This document shows, in pieces, positions 42,107-51,568 of a DNA stretch of 64,000 bases. Source of the stretch: Gemmatimonadota bacterium (GTDB lineage: Bacteria > Gemmatimonadota > Gemmatimonadetes > Gemmatimonadales > Gemmatimonadaceae); NCBI GenBank assembly GCA_014192065.1, contig BJHH01000002.1:477057-541056 (forward strand), read 5' to 3'. Every line of letters starts with the position of its first letter. Position 1 is the first letter of the stretch. The translations under genes were made by a program, and so were the position numbers. The notes beneath the pieces were generated by a model that worked only from the letters and a program-made list of their open reading frames with translations, did no database searches and was not told where the DNA came from.

Positions 42107-42879
42107 CCGTTCCGCTCGCCACCCTCACGGCACATCTCGATGCGCGGCTCGAGATTCATGCCGTGCCAGACTATGCGAACGCCATGAACGGCGTTCAGTG
42201 TGGCCACCGCGGACCCGTTCGAGCAGTCGCGAGCGCCGTGGATGCCTCGGAGCGCACAATTCGTGGCGCGATCGAATGCGGCGCCAACCTCCTGCTCGTT
42301 CACCATGGGCTATTCTGGGGCGGCTCACAGCCCGTGGTCGGCGCACGCTACGAACGCATGCGGCTCCTTATTGAGCACGACATCGCCGTCTACTCCGCAC
42401 ACCTTCCACTGGATGTGCATGCGCAGTTCGGAAACTCGAAACTGCTCGCTGATGCACTGGCGCTTGAGGTCAGTGACGGATTCGCCCGATTCGAGAGCGT
42501 GGCGTGTGGTGTACAGGGCGCGGCAGACCTCGCCACCGAGGACCTACTGCAGCGAGTAACCGCATTTTCAGCACTCCACGACAGCCAGGTGGTCGCATCA
42601 GCATTTGCGCCAGGATGTCGCACGAGACGGTGGGCGATTTGCAGTGGAGCTGGCGCCGGAGTAGCAACACTCGACGAAGCGTCGGCCGCGGGAGTAGACA
42701 CACTCATCGTCGGCGAAGGCCCGCACTGGACCGCCGTTGACGCGCCAGAGCGTGGCCTGGTGATTATCTACGCCGGTCACTACGCGACCGAGACACTTGG
42801 TGTTCGCGCGCTGGGTGCTCATCTACAAGAAACGTTCAACCTCCCGCATCACGCCCTTTCCTCGCCCACCGGGTTGTGA
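42103..42879 (+). CDS. Nif3-like dinuclear metal protein
   Basis: A 258-residue protein of the Nif3/YbgI family, forming hexameric toroids with two metals per subunit. Visible motifs are 'LLLVHHGLFWG' with paired histidines, 'IAVYSAHLPLDVHAQFGNSKLLADAL' and the C-terminal 'AGHYATETLGVRALGAHL'. Function is not settled; it resembles GTP cyclohydrolase I type 2 annotations and may act on nucleotides or metals. It overlaps both neighbours by GTGA within an ABC operon, which ties it to nucleoside uptake here. Confidence 0.9.
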   Translation: MTVPLATLTAHLDARLEIHAVPDYANAMNGVQCGHRGPVRAVASAVDASERTIRGAIECGANLLLVHHGLFWGGSQPVVGARYERMRLLIEHDIAVYSAHLPLDVHAQFGNSKLLADALALEVSDGFARFESVACGVQGAADLATEDLLQRVTAFSALHDSQVVASAFAPGCRTRRWAICSGAGAGVATLDEASAAGVDTLIVGEGPHWTAVDAPERGLVIIYAGHYATETLGVRALGAHLQETFNLPHHALSSPTGL

Positions 42880-44336
42880 CCGCCGGGGGCGTTGCCCTCG
42901 ACCTCCGGGGGATCCATAAGCGTTTCGGCGACACGATCGCACTCGACGGCGCATCGCTGTCCGTGGCGTCCGGTACACTTCACGCCTTGCTCGGCGAGAA
43001 CGGGGCGGGGAAGACTACGCTACTCGACGTCGCCGCTGGCCTGACGCGACCGGACGGTGGTGCGCTCACGATCAACGCCCAGCCGGTGAGAGGGCACACT
43101 CCCGCCGACGCCAGATCGGCAGGCCTCAGCGCCGTGCACCAGCACTTCTCTCTGGTACCGGCGATGACGGTCGCCGAGAACGTCGCGCTTTCAAGCCCAG
43201 GTCTGTTCCGGACGTTTTCGGCCAGCGATGCCGCTGAACGGGTTCGTGCCATCGCCACTGCCGCTGGATTTCGCATTGACCCTAGCGCGCTCGTCGCCAA
43301 CCTGCCGGTTGCGGCACAACAACGAGTGGAGATCATCAAGGCTCTCGCGAGCGACCCGGCGGTACTCATGCTCGACGAACCGACCGCTGCGCTGTCTCCA
43401 TCAGAAGCGGCGGACCTGTTCGTCTGGTTGCGGGCGTTTGTCGATCGTGGCCGGACGGTTGTGTTTATCACGCATCGCATTCGCGAGGCCATGCAAAACG
43501 CCGACGTCGTCACGGTACTCCGGTCAGGGCGCACGGTGATGACATCGGCGGTTCGCGACACCGACGAATCCTCGGTGCTCACCGCGATACTCGGCGAAGC
43601 TCCCATACGGCTCCACGGTACGCCAACGCGCAACCTTGGTTCTGCCGCTGCGATGACCCCGGTACTCGTATTACGGAACTCGACCGTTATCGACGCCGGG
43701 GGCGTGACACGACTCTCGCCGCTTTCGCTGGCCGTGCACGCGGGGGAGGTCCTGGGTGTTGCCGGTATCGACGGCGGCGCGCAGCATGCGCTACTGCGTG
43801 TCCTTGCCGGACGGAGGCGGCCTGACTCCGGAACTGCCGAACTTCCCACAACGATCGGATTCGTTCCAGAGGATCGGCTACACGACTCCATCATCGCCGA
43901 GTTATCACTCGTGGAGAACCTAGCCCTGCGTGGAGCAGGGAAGCGTCACGGCAGGATCCGTTGGTCCGATCTGACCAACGCGACGCGGCAAGCAATCCGC
44001 GGCTTCGGCGTCCAAGCCCGAGATGAGTACGCGCCGGCATCGAGCCTCTCTGGTGGCAATCAGCAAAAATTCGTCCTTGCCAGAGAACTTGCCGATTCTC
44101 CCGCTGCCTTCGTCGCGGAAAATCCAACGCGCGGACTCGATGTCCGGGCGGCGAGCGACGTCCTCGAACGCATTCGCAGTGCGCGCGATCGCGGCGCGGC
44201 CGTCGTCGTATACTCGAGCGACCTTGACGAACTCCTGTCTATCGCAGATCGGATTGTGGTTTGCTTTGGAAGTTCCGTACACGAGACGCCACTGGACGCC
44301 GCCGTCATCGGCCGGGCCATGGTCGGTGCACGATGA
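42876..44336 (+). CDS. ABC transporter ATP-binding protein with two ATPase domains (nucleoside/YufO-like)
   Basis: A 486-residue protein carrying two ABC domains, as in sugar and nucleoside importers. Domain 1 has Walker A 'GENGAGKTTLLDVAAGL', Q-loop region 'AVHQHFSLVPAMTVAENV' and 'AAQQRVEIIKALASDPAVLMLDEPTAAL' (signature reads LPVAAQQRV). Domain 2 has lost Walker A ('GIDGGAQHALLRVLAG') but keeps 'LSGGNQQKFVLAREL' and 'ENPTRGLD'. This asymmetric pattern is normal for the family. GTGA and ATGA overlaps on both sides. Confidence 0.92.
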   Translation: MTAGGVALDLRGIHKRFGDTIALDGASLSVASGTLHALLGENGAGKTTLLDVAAGLTRPDGGALTINAQPVRGHTPADARSAGLSAVHQHFSLVPAMTVAENVALSSPGLFRTFSASDAAERVRAIATAAGFRIDPSALVANLPVAAQQRVEIIKALASDPAVLMLDEPTAALSPSEAADLFVWLRAFVDRGRTVVFITHRIREAMQNADVVTVLRSGRTVMTSAVRDTDESSVLTAILGEAPIRLHGTPTRNLGSAAAMTPVLVLRNSTVIDAGGVTRLSPLSLAVHAGEVLGVAGIDGGAQHALLRVLAGRRRPDSGTAELPTTIGFVPEDRLHDSIIAELSLVENLALRGAGKRHGRIRWSDLTNATRQAIRGFGVQARDEYAPASSLSGGNQQKFVLARELADSPAAFVAENPTRGLDVRAASDVLERIRSARDRGAAVVVYSSDLDELLSIADRIVVCFGSSVHETPLDAAVIGRAMVGAR

Positions 44337-45376
44337 AACCGAACATGGCGTCGCTTCTCGCCTCCACTGGAGTCGTCACCTGTGCGCTGGCCGTCGTCGC
44401 GTTGGGCATCGCCGCCGCCGGATACGATCTCAGCGGTGCCGCGCGCGCTGCTGTGGAGGGGGCGGTCGGCAGCCCATTTGCCGTTTTGTCCGCAACATTA
44501 AAACGCACGGCTCCATTCCTCATGCTCGGACTCGCCGTTGCGGTCGCCTTTCGCGCCGGTGTGCTGAACATCGGTGCCGAAGGACAATTCCTCGCCGGAG
44601 CGGCAGCCGCATGCGCCGTCGGCTTGTTCGCGACGCCAGTCCTTGGTCGCGCGACACTCTTGCTCGAGATCGCAGCGGGCATGGTCGCTGGCGCTTGCTG
44701 GGCCGGCATTGCCGCTCTGCTCAAGCGACGGTTTGCCGTGGCGGAGGTCGTGAGCACGCTCCTCCTGAATTTCGTGGCGGCGAATGTCGTGGCCTACCTC
44801 GTTCGCGGTCCGCTTCAGGAACCAACGGGCGCATACCCGCAATCCTCCATGCTTGAGCCGATTGCACGGTTGCCTTTGTTGATTGATGGACAGCGGCTCC
44901 ACGCAGGATTTCCAATCGCCTTGATCCTCGCGCTCGCCACTTGGTGGTTTTTTCGCTCGACGGCCGCCGGATTTCGATTTCGCATGACGGGGTCAGGTCG
45001 CGCGGCAGCCGCGAGCGCCGGGCTCATCAACGTGAATGCCGTGCAGATGCATGCGCTCATTGCCAGTGGCGCGATCGCCGGGCTGGCTGGTGCCTGCGAG
45101 ATTACTGGTGTGACATACGTGCTCTATGAAGGGCTGTCGCCGGGGTATGGCTACACGGCAATTGCCGTGGCAATGCTTGGTGGACTCCACCCGCTTGCGA
45201 TCGTGGCCTCAGCAACCCTGTTCGGGGCGCTCGGAGCTGGTGCCGATGCCATGCAGCGCAATGCCGGCGTGCCAGCCGGGTTCGCCGTGGTCGCCGCCGC
45301 ATTGGTCGTCTTGGGGGTCCTCGCGATTCCGAGGACTCTCCGATTGTTGCGGCCAGCTTGGCCGGGACGGCCCTGA
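44333..45376 (+). CDS. ABC transporter permease (nucleoside, YufP-like)
   Basis: A 347-residue inner-membrane permease of the BPD_transp_2 family with about ten hydrophobic segments. The motif 'AFRAGVLNIGAEGQFLAGAAAACAVG' is the family signature for the nucleoside group. Starts in ATGA with the ATPase gene. Pairs with the next permease. Confidence 0.9.
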   Translation: MKPNMASLLASTGVVTCALAVVALGIAAAGYDLSGAARAAVEGAVGSPFAVLSATLKRTAPFLMLGLAVAVAFRAGVLNIGAEGQFLAGAAAACAVGLFATPVLGRATLLLEIAAGMVAGACWAGIAALLKRRFAVAEVVSTLLLNFVAANVVAYLVRGPLQEPTGAYPQSSMLEPIARLPLLIDGQRLHAGFPIALILALATWWFFRSTAAGFRFRMTGSGRAAAASAGLINVNAVQMHALIASGAIAGLAGACEITGVTYVLYEGLSPGYGYTAIAVAMLGGLHPLAIVASATLFGALGAGADAMQRNAGVPAGFAVVAAALVVLGVLAIPRTLRLLRPAWPGRP

Positions 45377-46299
45377 TGGCCGAGATGGTATTGGTAGGAA
45401 ATTTCCTCGAGGCCGCCGTGCGGTCCGCGACACCACTGGGGTTTGCCGCACTGGGCGCACTCATCGCTGAGCGCGCTGGTGTTGTGAATATTGGTATCGA
45501 GGGATCGCTGGTGTGCGGTGCGTTTGCGTCGTTCGTCGTCGCGGGGTTATTGGGCCCGGAAGTCGGGTTCCTCGCCGGTGGTCTTGCCGGGATGTCTCTG
45601 GGATTGGTGTTCGCCGTATTCGTCGTGGCGCTCCGCGCACAACAGATCATCGTGGGTGCAGCGGTCAGCATGCTGGGACTCGGCCTCACGGCCAGTCTTC
45701 ATCGAATCGCGGTTTCCTCAACTGGCCCCGGCGCACCGATCAGCACGTTCTTGCCGCTACAGGTCCCTGTTCTTTCAGGTATCCCCGTGTTTGGCCAAGC
45801 ATTTATTTCGCAGCCGGTGACGACGTATCTGTTGTACGCCCTTTTTCCTCTTGTGGGATGGGGCTTGTACCGGACCGTGGGTGGGATCGCCCTGCGCGCC
45901 GTCGGTGAGCAGCCATCCGCCGCCGTTTCCGCGGGACACTCTCCGGCCAGGATTCAGTGTGCTGCATTGCTGGCTTGTGGATTCCTTTCCGGCCTAGGAG
46001 GCGCAACGCTCGTCGTGGCACAGACTGGCATCTATTCCGATGGAATGTCCGCCGGGCGCGGATACATCGCGATGGCGATCGTCGCACTCGGGCGCTGGAC
46101 ACCTCGTGGTGTCGCGGCGGGTGCACTGATCTTTGGCGGCGTGAGCGCGCTTCAGTTTCTCACACAAGCCGTGAACTGGCGCGTGCCGTACACGATCGTT
46201 CTCGCAACACCGTACCTGCTCACCCTCGTGGCGATGGCAGCGCTGCGGGGAACGCGCGTCGCTCCAGCAGCGCTCGGACAGACACTGAATCGGCCCTAG
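45376..46299 (+). CDS. ABC transporter permease (nucleoside, YufQ-like)
   Basis: A 307-residue second permease with the signature 'ERAGVVNIGIEGSLVCGAFASFVV' and 'GYIAMAIVALGRWTPRGVAAGALIFGG'. ATG 45376 overlaps the stop of the previous permease as TGATG; an in-frame TTG at 45358 is less likely. It ends 11 bases before the polA stop on the other strand. Confidence 0.9.
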   Translation: MAEMVLVGNFLEAAVRSATPLGFAALGALIAERAGVVNIGIEGSLVCGAFASFVVAGLLGPEVGFLAGGLAGMSLGLVFAVFVVALRAQQIIVGAAVSMLGLGLTASLHRIAVSSTGPGAPISTFLPLQVPVLSGIPVFGQAFISQPVTTYLLYALFPLVGWGLYRTVGGIALRAVGEQPSAAVSAGHSPARIQCAALLACGFLSGLGGATLVVAQTGIYSDGMSAGRGYIAMAIVALGRWTPRGVAAGALIFGGVSALQFLTQAVNWRVPYTIVLATPYLLTLVAMAALRGTRVAPAALGQTLNRP

Positions 46300-46310
46300 T
46301 CGCCAGAGGG

Positions 46311-49151
46311 CTAGCCCTTGGCCTCCAGCCAGTTGTCGCCGATTCCAAAGTCGACGACCAGCGGCACGCGCAGCATCACGGCCGTGGTCATTTCTTTTGA
46401 TACGAGCGCTTCGAGTGTAACGACTTCGGCTGGCGGTGCCTCAAAGACCAGTTCGTCATGCACCTGCAACAACATCCGGCTTTCGAGGCCGGCGCGTTTC
46501 ATTTCTCGGTGCACGCGGATCATCGCCACCTTGATCAGGTCTGCGGCGGATCCCTGAATGGGTGAATTCTGTGCGGTGCGTTCACCGAACGCCCGAATAT
46601 TGAAATTTCGATCCTGTAGCTCGGGGATATAGCGACGACGACCCAGTAGGGTTTCGACATACCCACGCTCGCGCGCCCCTTCGACCGTGGTGTCGAGAAA
46701 GGTGCGAACACCGGCAAATCGCTGGAAATACGTTTCGATGAATTCCTTGGCGCTGGCGTGCTCAATTTTGAGTTGCCGCGAGAGTGCGTGCGCCCCCTGC
46801 CCATAGATCGTCGCAAAGTTGATCGTCTTCGCGCGGGCGCGCATCTCTCCGTTGACGTCAGCGAGCGGTACGCCAAAAATGATTGCCGCGGTTTGACGAT
46901 GGATGTCTCCGCCAGCCAGGAACGCCTCGACGAACGCCGGATCCCCCGAGAGGTGGGCCAGTAATCGGAGTTCGATCTGGGAATAGTCTGCCGCCACCAA
47001 CTTCCATCCAGCGCGTGGAACGAAACCGCGGCGGATCGCCTTTCCGAGCTCGCGCCTGATGGGAATGTTTTGCAGGTTCGGATCGCTCGATGCCAGCCTT
47101 CCGGTCGCCGCAACGGCCTGGTTATAGGAGGTGTGCAACCGGCCGGTGGCTGGATTCACCAGTACCGGGAGCGTGTCCAGATAGGTGTTTTCGAGTTTGG
47201 CGAGCTCCCGGTATTCCATGACCAGCAACGGAAGCGCATGCCCCTCGTCGGCAAGCTGCTGCAACACAGACGCATCGGTACTTGGTCCGGTTGCCGTTTT
47301 CTTTCTGACGGGGAGATGCATCTTCTCGAACAACACGGTGGCGAGCTGGCGATTTGAGTTCACATTAAATCGCTCGTCCGCCACCTGGTAGATGGCCTCT
47401 TCGGCCACCGTGCGCTCTTTGGTGAATCGGGTTTTTAGGGAATGAAACCACGGCACGTCGATGGTAATTCCCGTCGACTCCATATCCATAAGCACATCAA
47501 CAAGCGGTAGTTCGACGTCCCGCATTAATCCGACCGCCCCAACCGCCGCGAGTCGTGGTTCGAGTATTCCGCGGAGCAGGCGCGTGACGTCGGCATCGGC
47601 CGCCGAATAGTCGCGGGCCGCGTCGATCGCGACGCGATCGAACGACACCTGCTGCTTTCCTTTGCCAGCTACCTGGTCATACGATGTCATGGACCGTTGC
47701 AGAAACTCAACGGCAACGGCATCGAGCGCATGCGACCTGCGGCTGGGGTCGATCAAGTAACTCGCGAGCATGGTGTCAAAATCCACGCCGCGCACCTCAA
47801 TTCCTTCACGGCGCAGGACAAGAAGGTCGTATTTAATATTGTGCCCAGCCTTCATTACCGACGGATCTGCGAGGAGCGCACGCAGCGGTTCGAGCGACGG
47901 GCTCAAGGGTTCCGGCAGATTCCGAACCCCGCCAACGTCTGCCGTCCCAGGGGTCTGCCCCATGTCCATGTCGAGCCCGCCCTGTTCCGGATCATTGACC
48001 CGATGTCGAAACGGGAGGTAGAAGCTGACGCCGGACGCCGTTGCAATGGCGAGGCCTACCAGCCGGGATCTCATTGCATTCACGACAGGCGGAGCGCCAG
48101 GCTCGAGCATCGTTTCCGTATCAATCGCGATTGATCCAGCGGCCCTGGAGAGTTCGATCACCCTGGCGACGCCATCTAGGGTATCGATCGTCTCGTAGGT
48201 GGACACCGGCGCACGCCCAGCCGCCCCGCGTGATCCCGCTGGCTCGCCGGCCTTGGTCGCCGCGTCTTGGGCGTGATTCCGAAATTCGAGTTTCACAAAC
48301 AGGTCCCGTAGACGCGCCCAGTCGGGCTCCTGAACAGCAAGGGCGCCGAGGTCCAGTGTCATCGGAAGGTCTGTCCGTATGGTCACCAGTTCCTTCGACA
48401 TTCGTCCGTTGTCGCCGTACTGGGTGAGCGCCGTCCGGGCACGCGTCGGTTCCACCTGATCGATGTGCTCAAGGATCGTTTCGAGTGGACCCCACTTTTC
48501 GATCAGGGCATGTGCGGTTTTTTCACCAACCCCCTTCACGCCAGGCACATTGTCGGACGCATCCCCAAGTAGGGCGAGGTAGTCGACGACCCTGTTCGGA
48601 GGAACTCCGAGGCGCTCGGCGGCATTCGAGTGGTCATACCATTTCTCAGTTGTGCGCCCCGGCCGACCGTGCCAAGGATTGAGAATCACCACATCGGGCG
48701 AGACGAGTTGGACGAAATCCTTGTCACCCGACACGATGACAGACTTGAGCCCCGCCGCACCCGCCTGACGCGCCAACGTCCCGATCACGTCATCGGCTTC
48801 GAATCCCTCGAGCTTGAGGATGGGCACTCGGTATGCCGAGAGAATTTCCGTTACCCGCTCAATGCCCGTATCGAAGTCGGCTTGTTGGGCCGGCTCGAGC
48901 CTTTCGCGGGTGGCCTTATATGCCGGATAGCGCTCGTTCCGAAACGATAGCCCTGCGTCGTGCACCCAGCCGAGATACTCTGGGTGATGTCGCTCGATCA
49001 GCTTCCGCAGAAATTCGATCGCCCCGCGGGCGATGGCCGTGTTTTCCCCTTTACTGCTGACGAACTGTTGCTCTCCAAGCGCAAAGAAGGCTCGATAGAT
49101 CAGTGCGTAGCCGTCAACGAGAAAGAGGCGCGGTGGTGGCGTGTCGCTCAT
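46311..49151 (-). CDS. polA: DNA polymerase I
   Basis: A 946-residue three-domain repair and Okazaki-processing polymerase. N-terminal 5' nuclease (LFLVDGYALIYRAFFAL ... GVKGVGEKTA), central proofreading exonuclease with intact catalytic acids (IAIDTETM, AGHNIKYDLL, DYSAADAD) and the C-terminal polymerase (DYSQIELRLLAHLSGD, NPI-type 'NSPIQGSAADLIK', QVHDELVFE). All domains look active. ATG 49151. Convergent with the permease gene, and the next gene on the same strand is the GWxTD lipoprotein, 10 bases upstream. Confidence 0.97.
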   Translation of the reverse strand: MSDTPPPRLFLVDGYALIYRAFFALGEQQFVSSKGENTAIARGAIEFLRKLIERHHPEYLGWVHDAGLSFRNERYPAYKATRERLEPAQQADFDTGIERVTEILSAYRVPILKLEGFEADDVIGTLARQAGAAGLKSVIVSGDKDFVQLVSPDVVILNPWHGRPGRTTEKWYDHSNAAERLGVPPNRVVDYLALLGDASDNVPGVKGVGEKTAHALIEKWGPLETILEHIDQVEPTRARTALTQYGDNGRMSKELVTIRTDLPMTLDLGALAVQEPDWARLRDLFVKLEFRNHAQDAATKAGEPAGSRGAAGRAPVSTYETIDTLDGVARVIELSRAAGSIAIDTETMLEPGAPPVVNAMRSRLVGLAIATASGVSFYLPFRHRVNDPEQGGLDMDMGQTPGTADVGGVRNLPEPLSPSLEPLRALLADPSVMKAGHNIKYDLLVLRREGIEVRGVDFDTMLASYLIDPSRRSHALDAVAVEFLQRSMTSYDQVAGKGKQQVSFDRVAIDAARDYSAADADVTRLLRGILEPRLAAVGAVGLMRDVELPLVDVLMDMESTGITIDVPWFHSLKTRFTKERTVAEEAIYQVADERFNVNSNRQLATVLFEKMHLPVRKKTATGPSTDASVLQQLADEGHALPLLVMEYRELAKLENTYLDTLPVLVNPATGRLHTSYNQAVAATGRLASSDPNLQNIPIRRELGKAIRRGFVPRAGWKLVAADYSQIELRLLAHLSGDPAFVEAFLAGGDIHRQTAAIIFGVPLADVNGEMRARAKTINFATIYGQGAHALSRQLKIEHASAKEFIETYFQRFAGVRTFLDTTVEGARERGYVETLLGRRRYIPELQDRNFNIRAFGERTAQNSPIQGSAADLIKVAMIRVHREMKRAGLESRMLLQVHDELVFEAPPAEVVTLEALVSKEMTTAVMLRVPLVVDFGIGDNWLEAKG

Positions 49152-49160
49152 GCGGGCGAA

Positions 49161-50579
49161 TTATCGCACGCGACGACGCCACGCGTTGAGAAACTCATTT
49201 TCTCCAGTACTCGTCAGGCGCCACCGACCGAACCCGCTCTGGTCGTAAAAGGTCAGCGTAACGCCCTGGTTCCGGTACTCCCAAATCTGGGTGCGCCCCT
49301 GCTGTGAGAGGCTCCGGCTGGTCTGCTCATACACCTGGTCCGGCCTGCTGAGGCCGAGGAGCACGCGGCCCCGATCGGTCATCCACCCAGGAAGCGTTTC
49401 TTCGCGAAACCGGCTGTTTGCCTCGAACATCCGGTTGAAGTACTCGCGTAGCTCGTCCCCGGTTCCGGTTGGGTTCGCATAGTCTTTCACGAACGAGGCC
49501 CACGCGGCCGCTCGCAATTCTGGCGCCGCATCGCGCAGCACACTTAACCGATAGAGCGGTGCGAACCAGCGTAGGTAGTTGAGCATTTCTTCATACGACG
49601 CGAGCGGTAGGTCGCCGCCGAATCCGACGAACAGCGGAGCCCGCACGGTATCGTTTCCGCCTGGCGTCCAGACCGCGAGTGTCATGGCGCCAATACCCAC
49701 TCGACTCGTGGGCACGGCGATCGTTCCTGCATACAACGCGCCCCTGCGGGGCAGGACGGTGCTGTCACGATACATGTTGCGCCCATTCTCTGTTCGTACA
49801 TCGAAATGCACCGGCTGCCCGGCACCGCTGGCTCCGTACGCCTCAACAAAGAACGGAACGACCGGGTCCCGTCCAAAGGTGGCACTGGCCGTCGGGTTCA
49901 CGATCATCTGGGGGAGGGCGCCAAGTGTGCCACGAACCCCGCCGCGTGCAAACGATACGGGACTGGAGAGCCCCGTGGCGCCAACCGTCGGCACCACCAA
50001 CGCAACGGCATCCTCGGAGTTTCGGGCGCTTCCATTGTCGCGCACGGCAACGGAGAACTCGTACCGCCCCGGCGGCATGGTGAGTATTTCCTCAAACAGC
50101 ACGCTCTCGTCCATCCGTTGCGTTTCCTTGAAACTCCCGACAACCACGGTTTCGTGTGCCTCGATATTTCGTACGACCACTGGACCGCTCCGCATCGTGA
50201 TCGTCACCGTATACGCTGCACGAAACCGGTCGTTTTCCCTTGCGAATGTCAGCGATCCGTTCGCAAGAGAAATGGCCACTAGGGTGTGGGTGGAATCGGT
50301 CGTCCCAGCTGCGAAAAAGGACACGCTGCCAACAAATGGCATGGGCGCGCCCCTCGCTAGTAGTCCGAGTTTTCGATACAGCGCAATCACGTCATACTGG
50401 GGTCCGGTAATGTTTTTGGGACCCTGGCCTGGTGACGGGGCTGCCGCTGGGGATGGGCGGCCGCCTCCGCCTACACCACAGGCGGCCAGGGCGATCGACA
50501 TCATCGCCACAGCAGCCAGCCGTGGTGCCGCCGACCGGCCCCGGTGGGCTGTCCGCGTTGTTTCTGCGTCCTGGATCAT
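49161..50579 (-). CDS. GWxTD-domain lipoprotein
   Basis: A 472-residue exported lipoprotein. The signal peptide ends with 'MMSIALAACG' (lipobox LAAC). A long beta-rich middle region is followed by the C-terminal GWxTD domain (residues ~370-470): 'EEMLNYLRWF ... GWMTDRGRVLLGLSRPDQVYEQ ... IWEYRNQGVTLTFYD'. Function unknown; the domain is frequent in Gemmatimonadota, Acidobacteria and Bacteroidetes. ATG 50579 has GGAG at 4 bases; the frame is open further to 50630. Divergent from the kinase gene. Confidence 0.85.
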   Translation of the reverse strand: MIQDAETTRTAHRGRSAAPRLAAVAMMSIALAACGVGGGGRPSPAAAPSPGQGPKNITGPQYDVIALYRKLGLLARGAPMPFVGSVSFFAAGTTDSTHTLVAISLANGSLTFARENDRFRAAYTVTITMRSGPVVVRNIEAHETVVVGSFKETQRMDESVLFEEILTMPPGRYEFSVAVRDNGSARNSEDAVALVVPTVGATGLSSPVSFARGGVRGTLGALPQMIVNPTASATFGRDPVVPFFVEAYGASGAGQPVHFDVRTENGRNMYRDSTVLPRRGALYAGTIAVPTSRVGIGAMTLAVWTPGGNDTVRAPLFVGFGGDLPLASYEEMLNYLRWFAPLYRLSVLRDAAPELRAAAWASFVKDYANPTGTGDELREYFNRMFEANSRFREETLPGWMTDRGRVLLGLSRPDQVYEQTSRSLSQQGRTQIWEYRNQGVTLTFYDQSGFGRWRLTSTGENEFLNAWRRRVR

Positions 50580-50650
50580 GACACTCCGTACCCGCGTGGA
50601 CATCATCGGTTCTCTTGCTCCCCTAGGCACCGCAACATAGGTTCGGTCCC

Positions 50651-51568
50651 ATGCTGAAAGATCCGCTTACCGGAACCACCGTTGCCGGATATGTCATTGA
50701 ACAGCGTGTCGGTGAAGGTGGAACCGCCACGGTGTACAAGGCGTCCCACCCACAGCACGGTACCGTCGCGCTGAAGGTTTTGCGAGACAAACTGCGCCAG
50801 GACCGCACGGCTGTTACTCGGTTTGTGCGCGAAGCTTCGTTTGGTACCCGCGTCCAACACCCAAACGTCGTTCGAACAATCGAGATCGGGCAATCCCCGG
50901 ACGGACTCCATTATCTCGCCATTGAATGGGCGACGGGCGAGCTACTCGAGGGATATGCTAAGCGAAGCGCGCCGTTGCCGTACGATGAGGCCTCGACGAT
51001 CGTCGTCCAAATTGCCGACGCCGTACATGCGGCGCATGCGAACGAAATTGTCCACCGGGACCTCAAGCCAGAAAACTTGATGTACGACCCCGTGGCCCGC
51101 AACGTCAAGCTGCTCGATTTTGGTATTGCGACAGCCACAGATGTGAATCCGGAGGACCGGCTGACGCGCGCAGGATTTTTTGTGGGCACGTTGATGTATG
51201 TCGCGCCCGAAGCCCTGAGCGGTGAGGTCGTCACGCCCGCCGCCGACCAATACAGTCTCGGGTGCATTGCCTATCTCCTGCTGACGGGAACCCTGCCGTA
51301 CGCCGCGAAATCTCCTCGCGAAATGTTCTCCCAACTCCTGACACAGCCCCCAATCGCACTAAACAAGGCCAGGCAAGGCCTCGTTTTTAACGCATCGGTC
51401 GAAGCGGTCGTGATGCGCGGGCTCGCTAAGGATCCGAAGGATCGCTATTTGAGCGTGGTCGAGTTCGCCAAGGCTCTTGCCGCAGCGCTCTCGACAGGCC
51501 ACGCGCCTCCTGCAGACAACCCTGGAATGCTTTCGCGCATGAAGGGTTTATTTAAGGGAAAGAGCTAG
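50651..51568 (+). CDS. Serine/threonine protein kinase
   Basis: A 305-residue cytoplasmic Hanks-type kinase without a transmembrane segment. It has the glycine-rich loop 'VGEGGTATVYKA', the lysine in 'VALKVL', catalytic 'VHRDLKPENLMY', 'KLLDFGIA' and 'GTLMYVAPEAL', 'DQYSLGCIAYLLLTGTLPY'. The C-terminal ~35 residues are short and basic. It overlaps the convergent histidine kinase at CTAG. Confidence 0.93.
   Translation: MLKDPLTGTTVAGYVIEQRVGEGGTATVYKASHPQHGTVALKVLRDKLRQDRTAVTRFVREASFGTRVQHPNVVRTIEIGQSPDGLHYLAIEWATGELLEGYAKRSAPLPYDEASTIVVQIADAVHAAHANEIVHRDLKPENLMYDPVARNVKLLDFGIATATDVNPEDRLTRAGFFVGTLMYVAPEALSGEVVTPAADQYSLGCIAYLLLTGTLPYAAKSPREMFSQLLTQPPIALNKARQGLVFNASVEAVVMRGLAKDPKDRYLSVVEFAKALAAALSTGHAPPADNPGMLSRMKGLFKGKS

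Noticed and set aside
42980..43894. Long minus-strand frame (304 codons) opposite the ABC ATPase
   Set aside because: Ser/Arg/Pro-rich antisense shadow of Walker-motif-bearing coding sequence.
49579..50640. Plus-strand frame (353 codons) opposite the GWxTD lipoprotein
   Set aside because: Antisense to a gene with a clear lipobox and GWxTD domain; no recognisable protein features.
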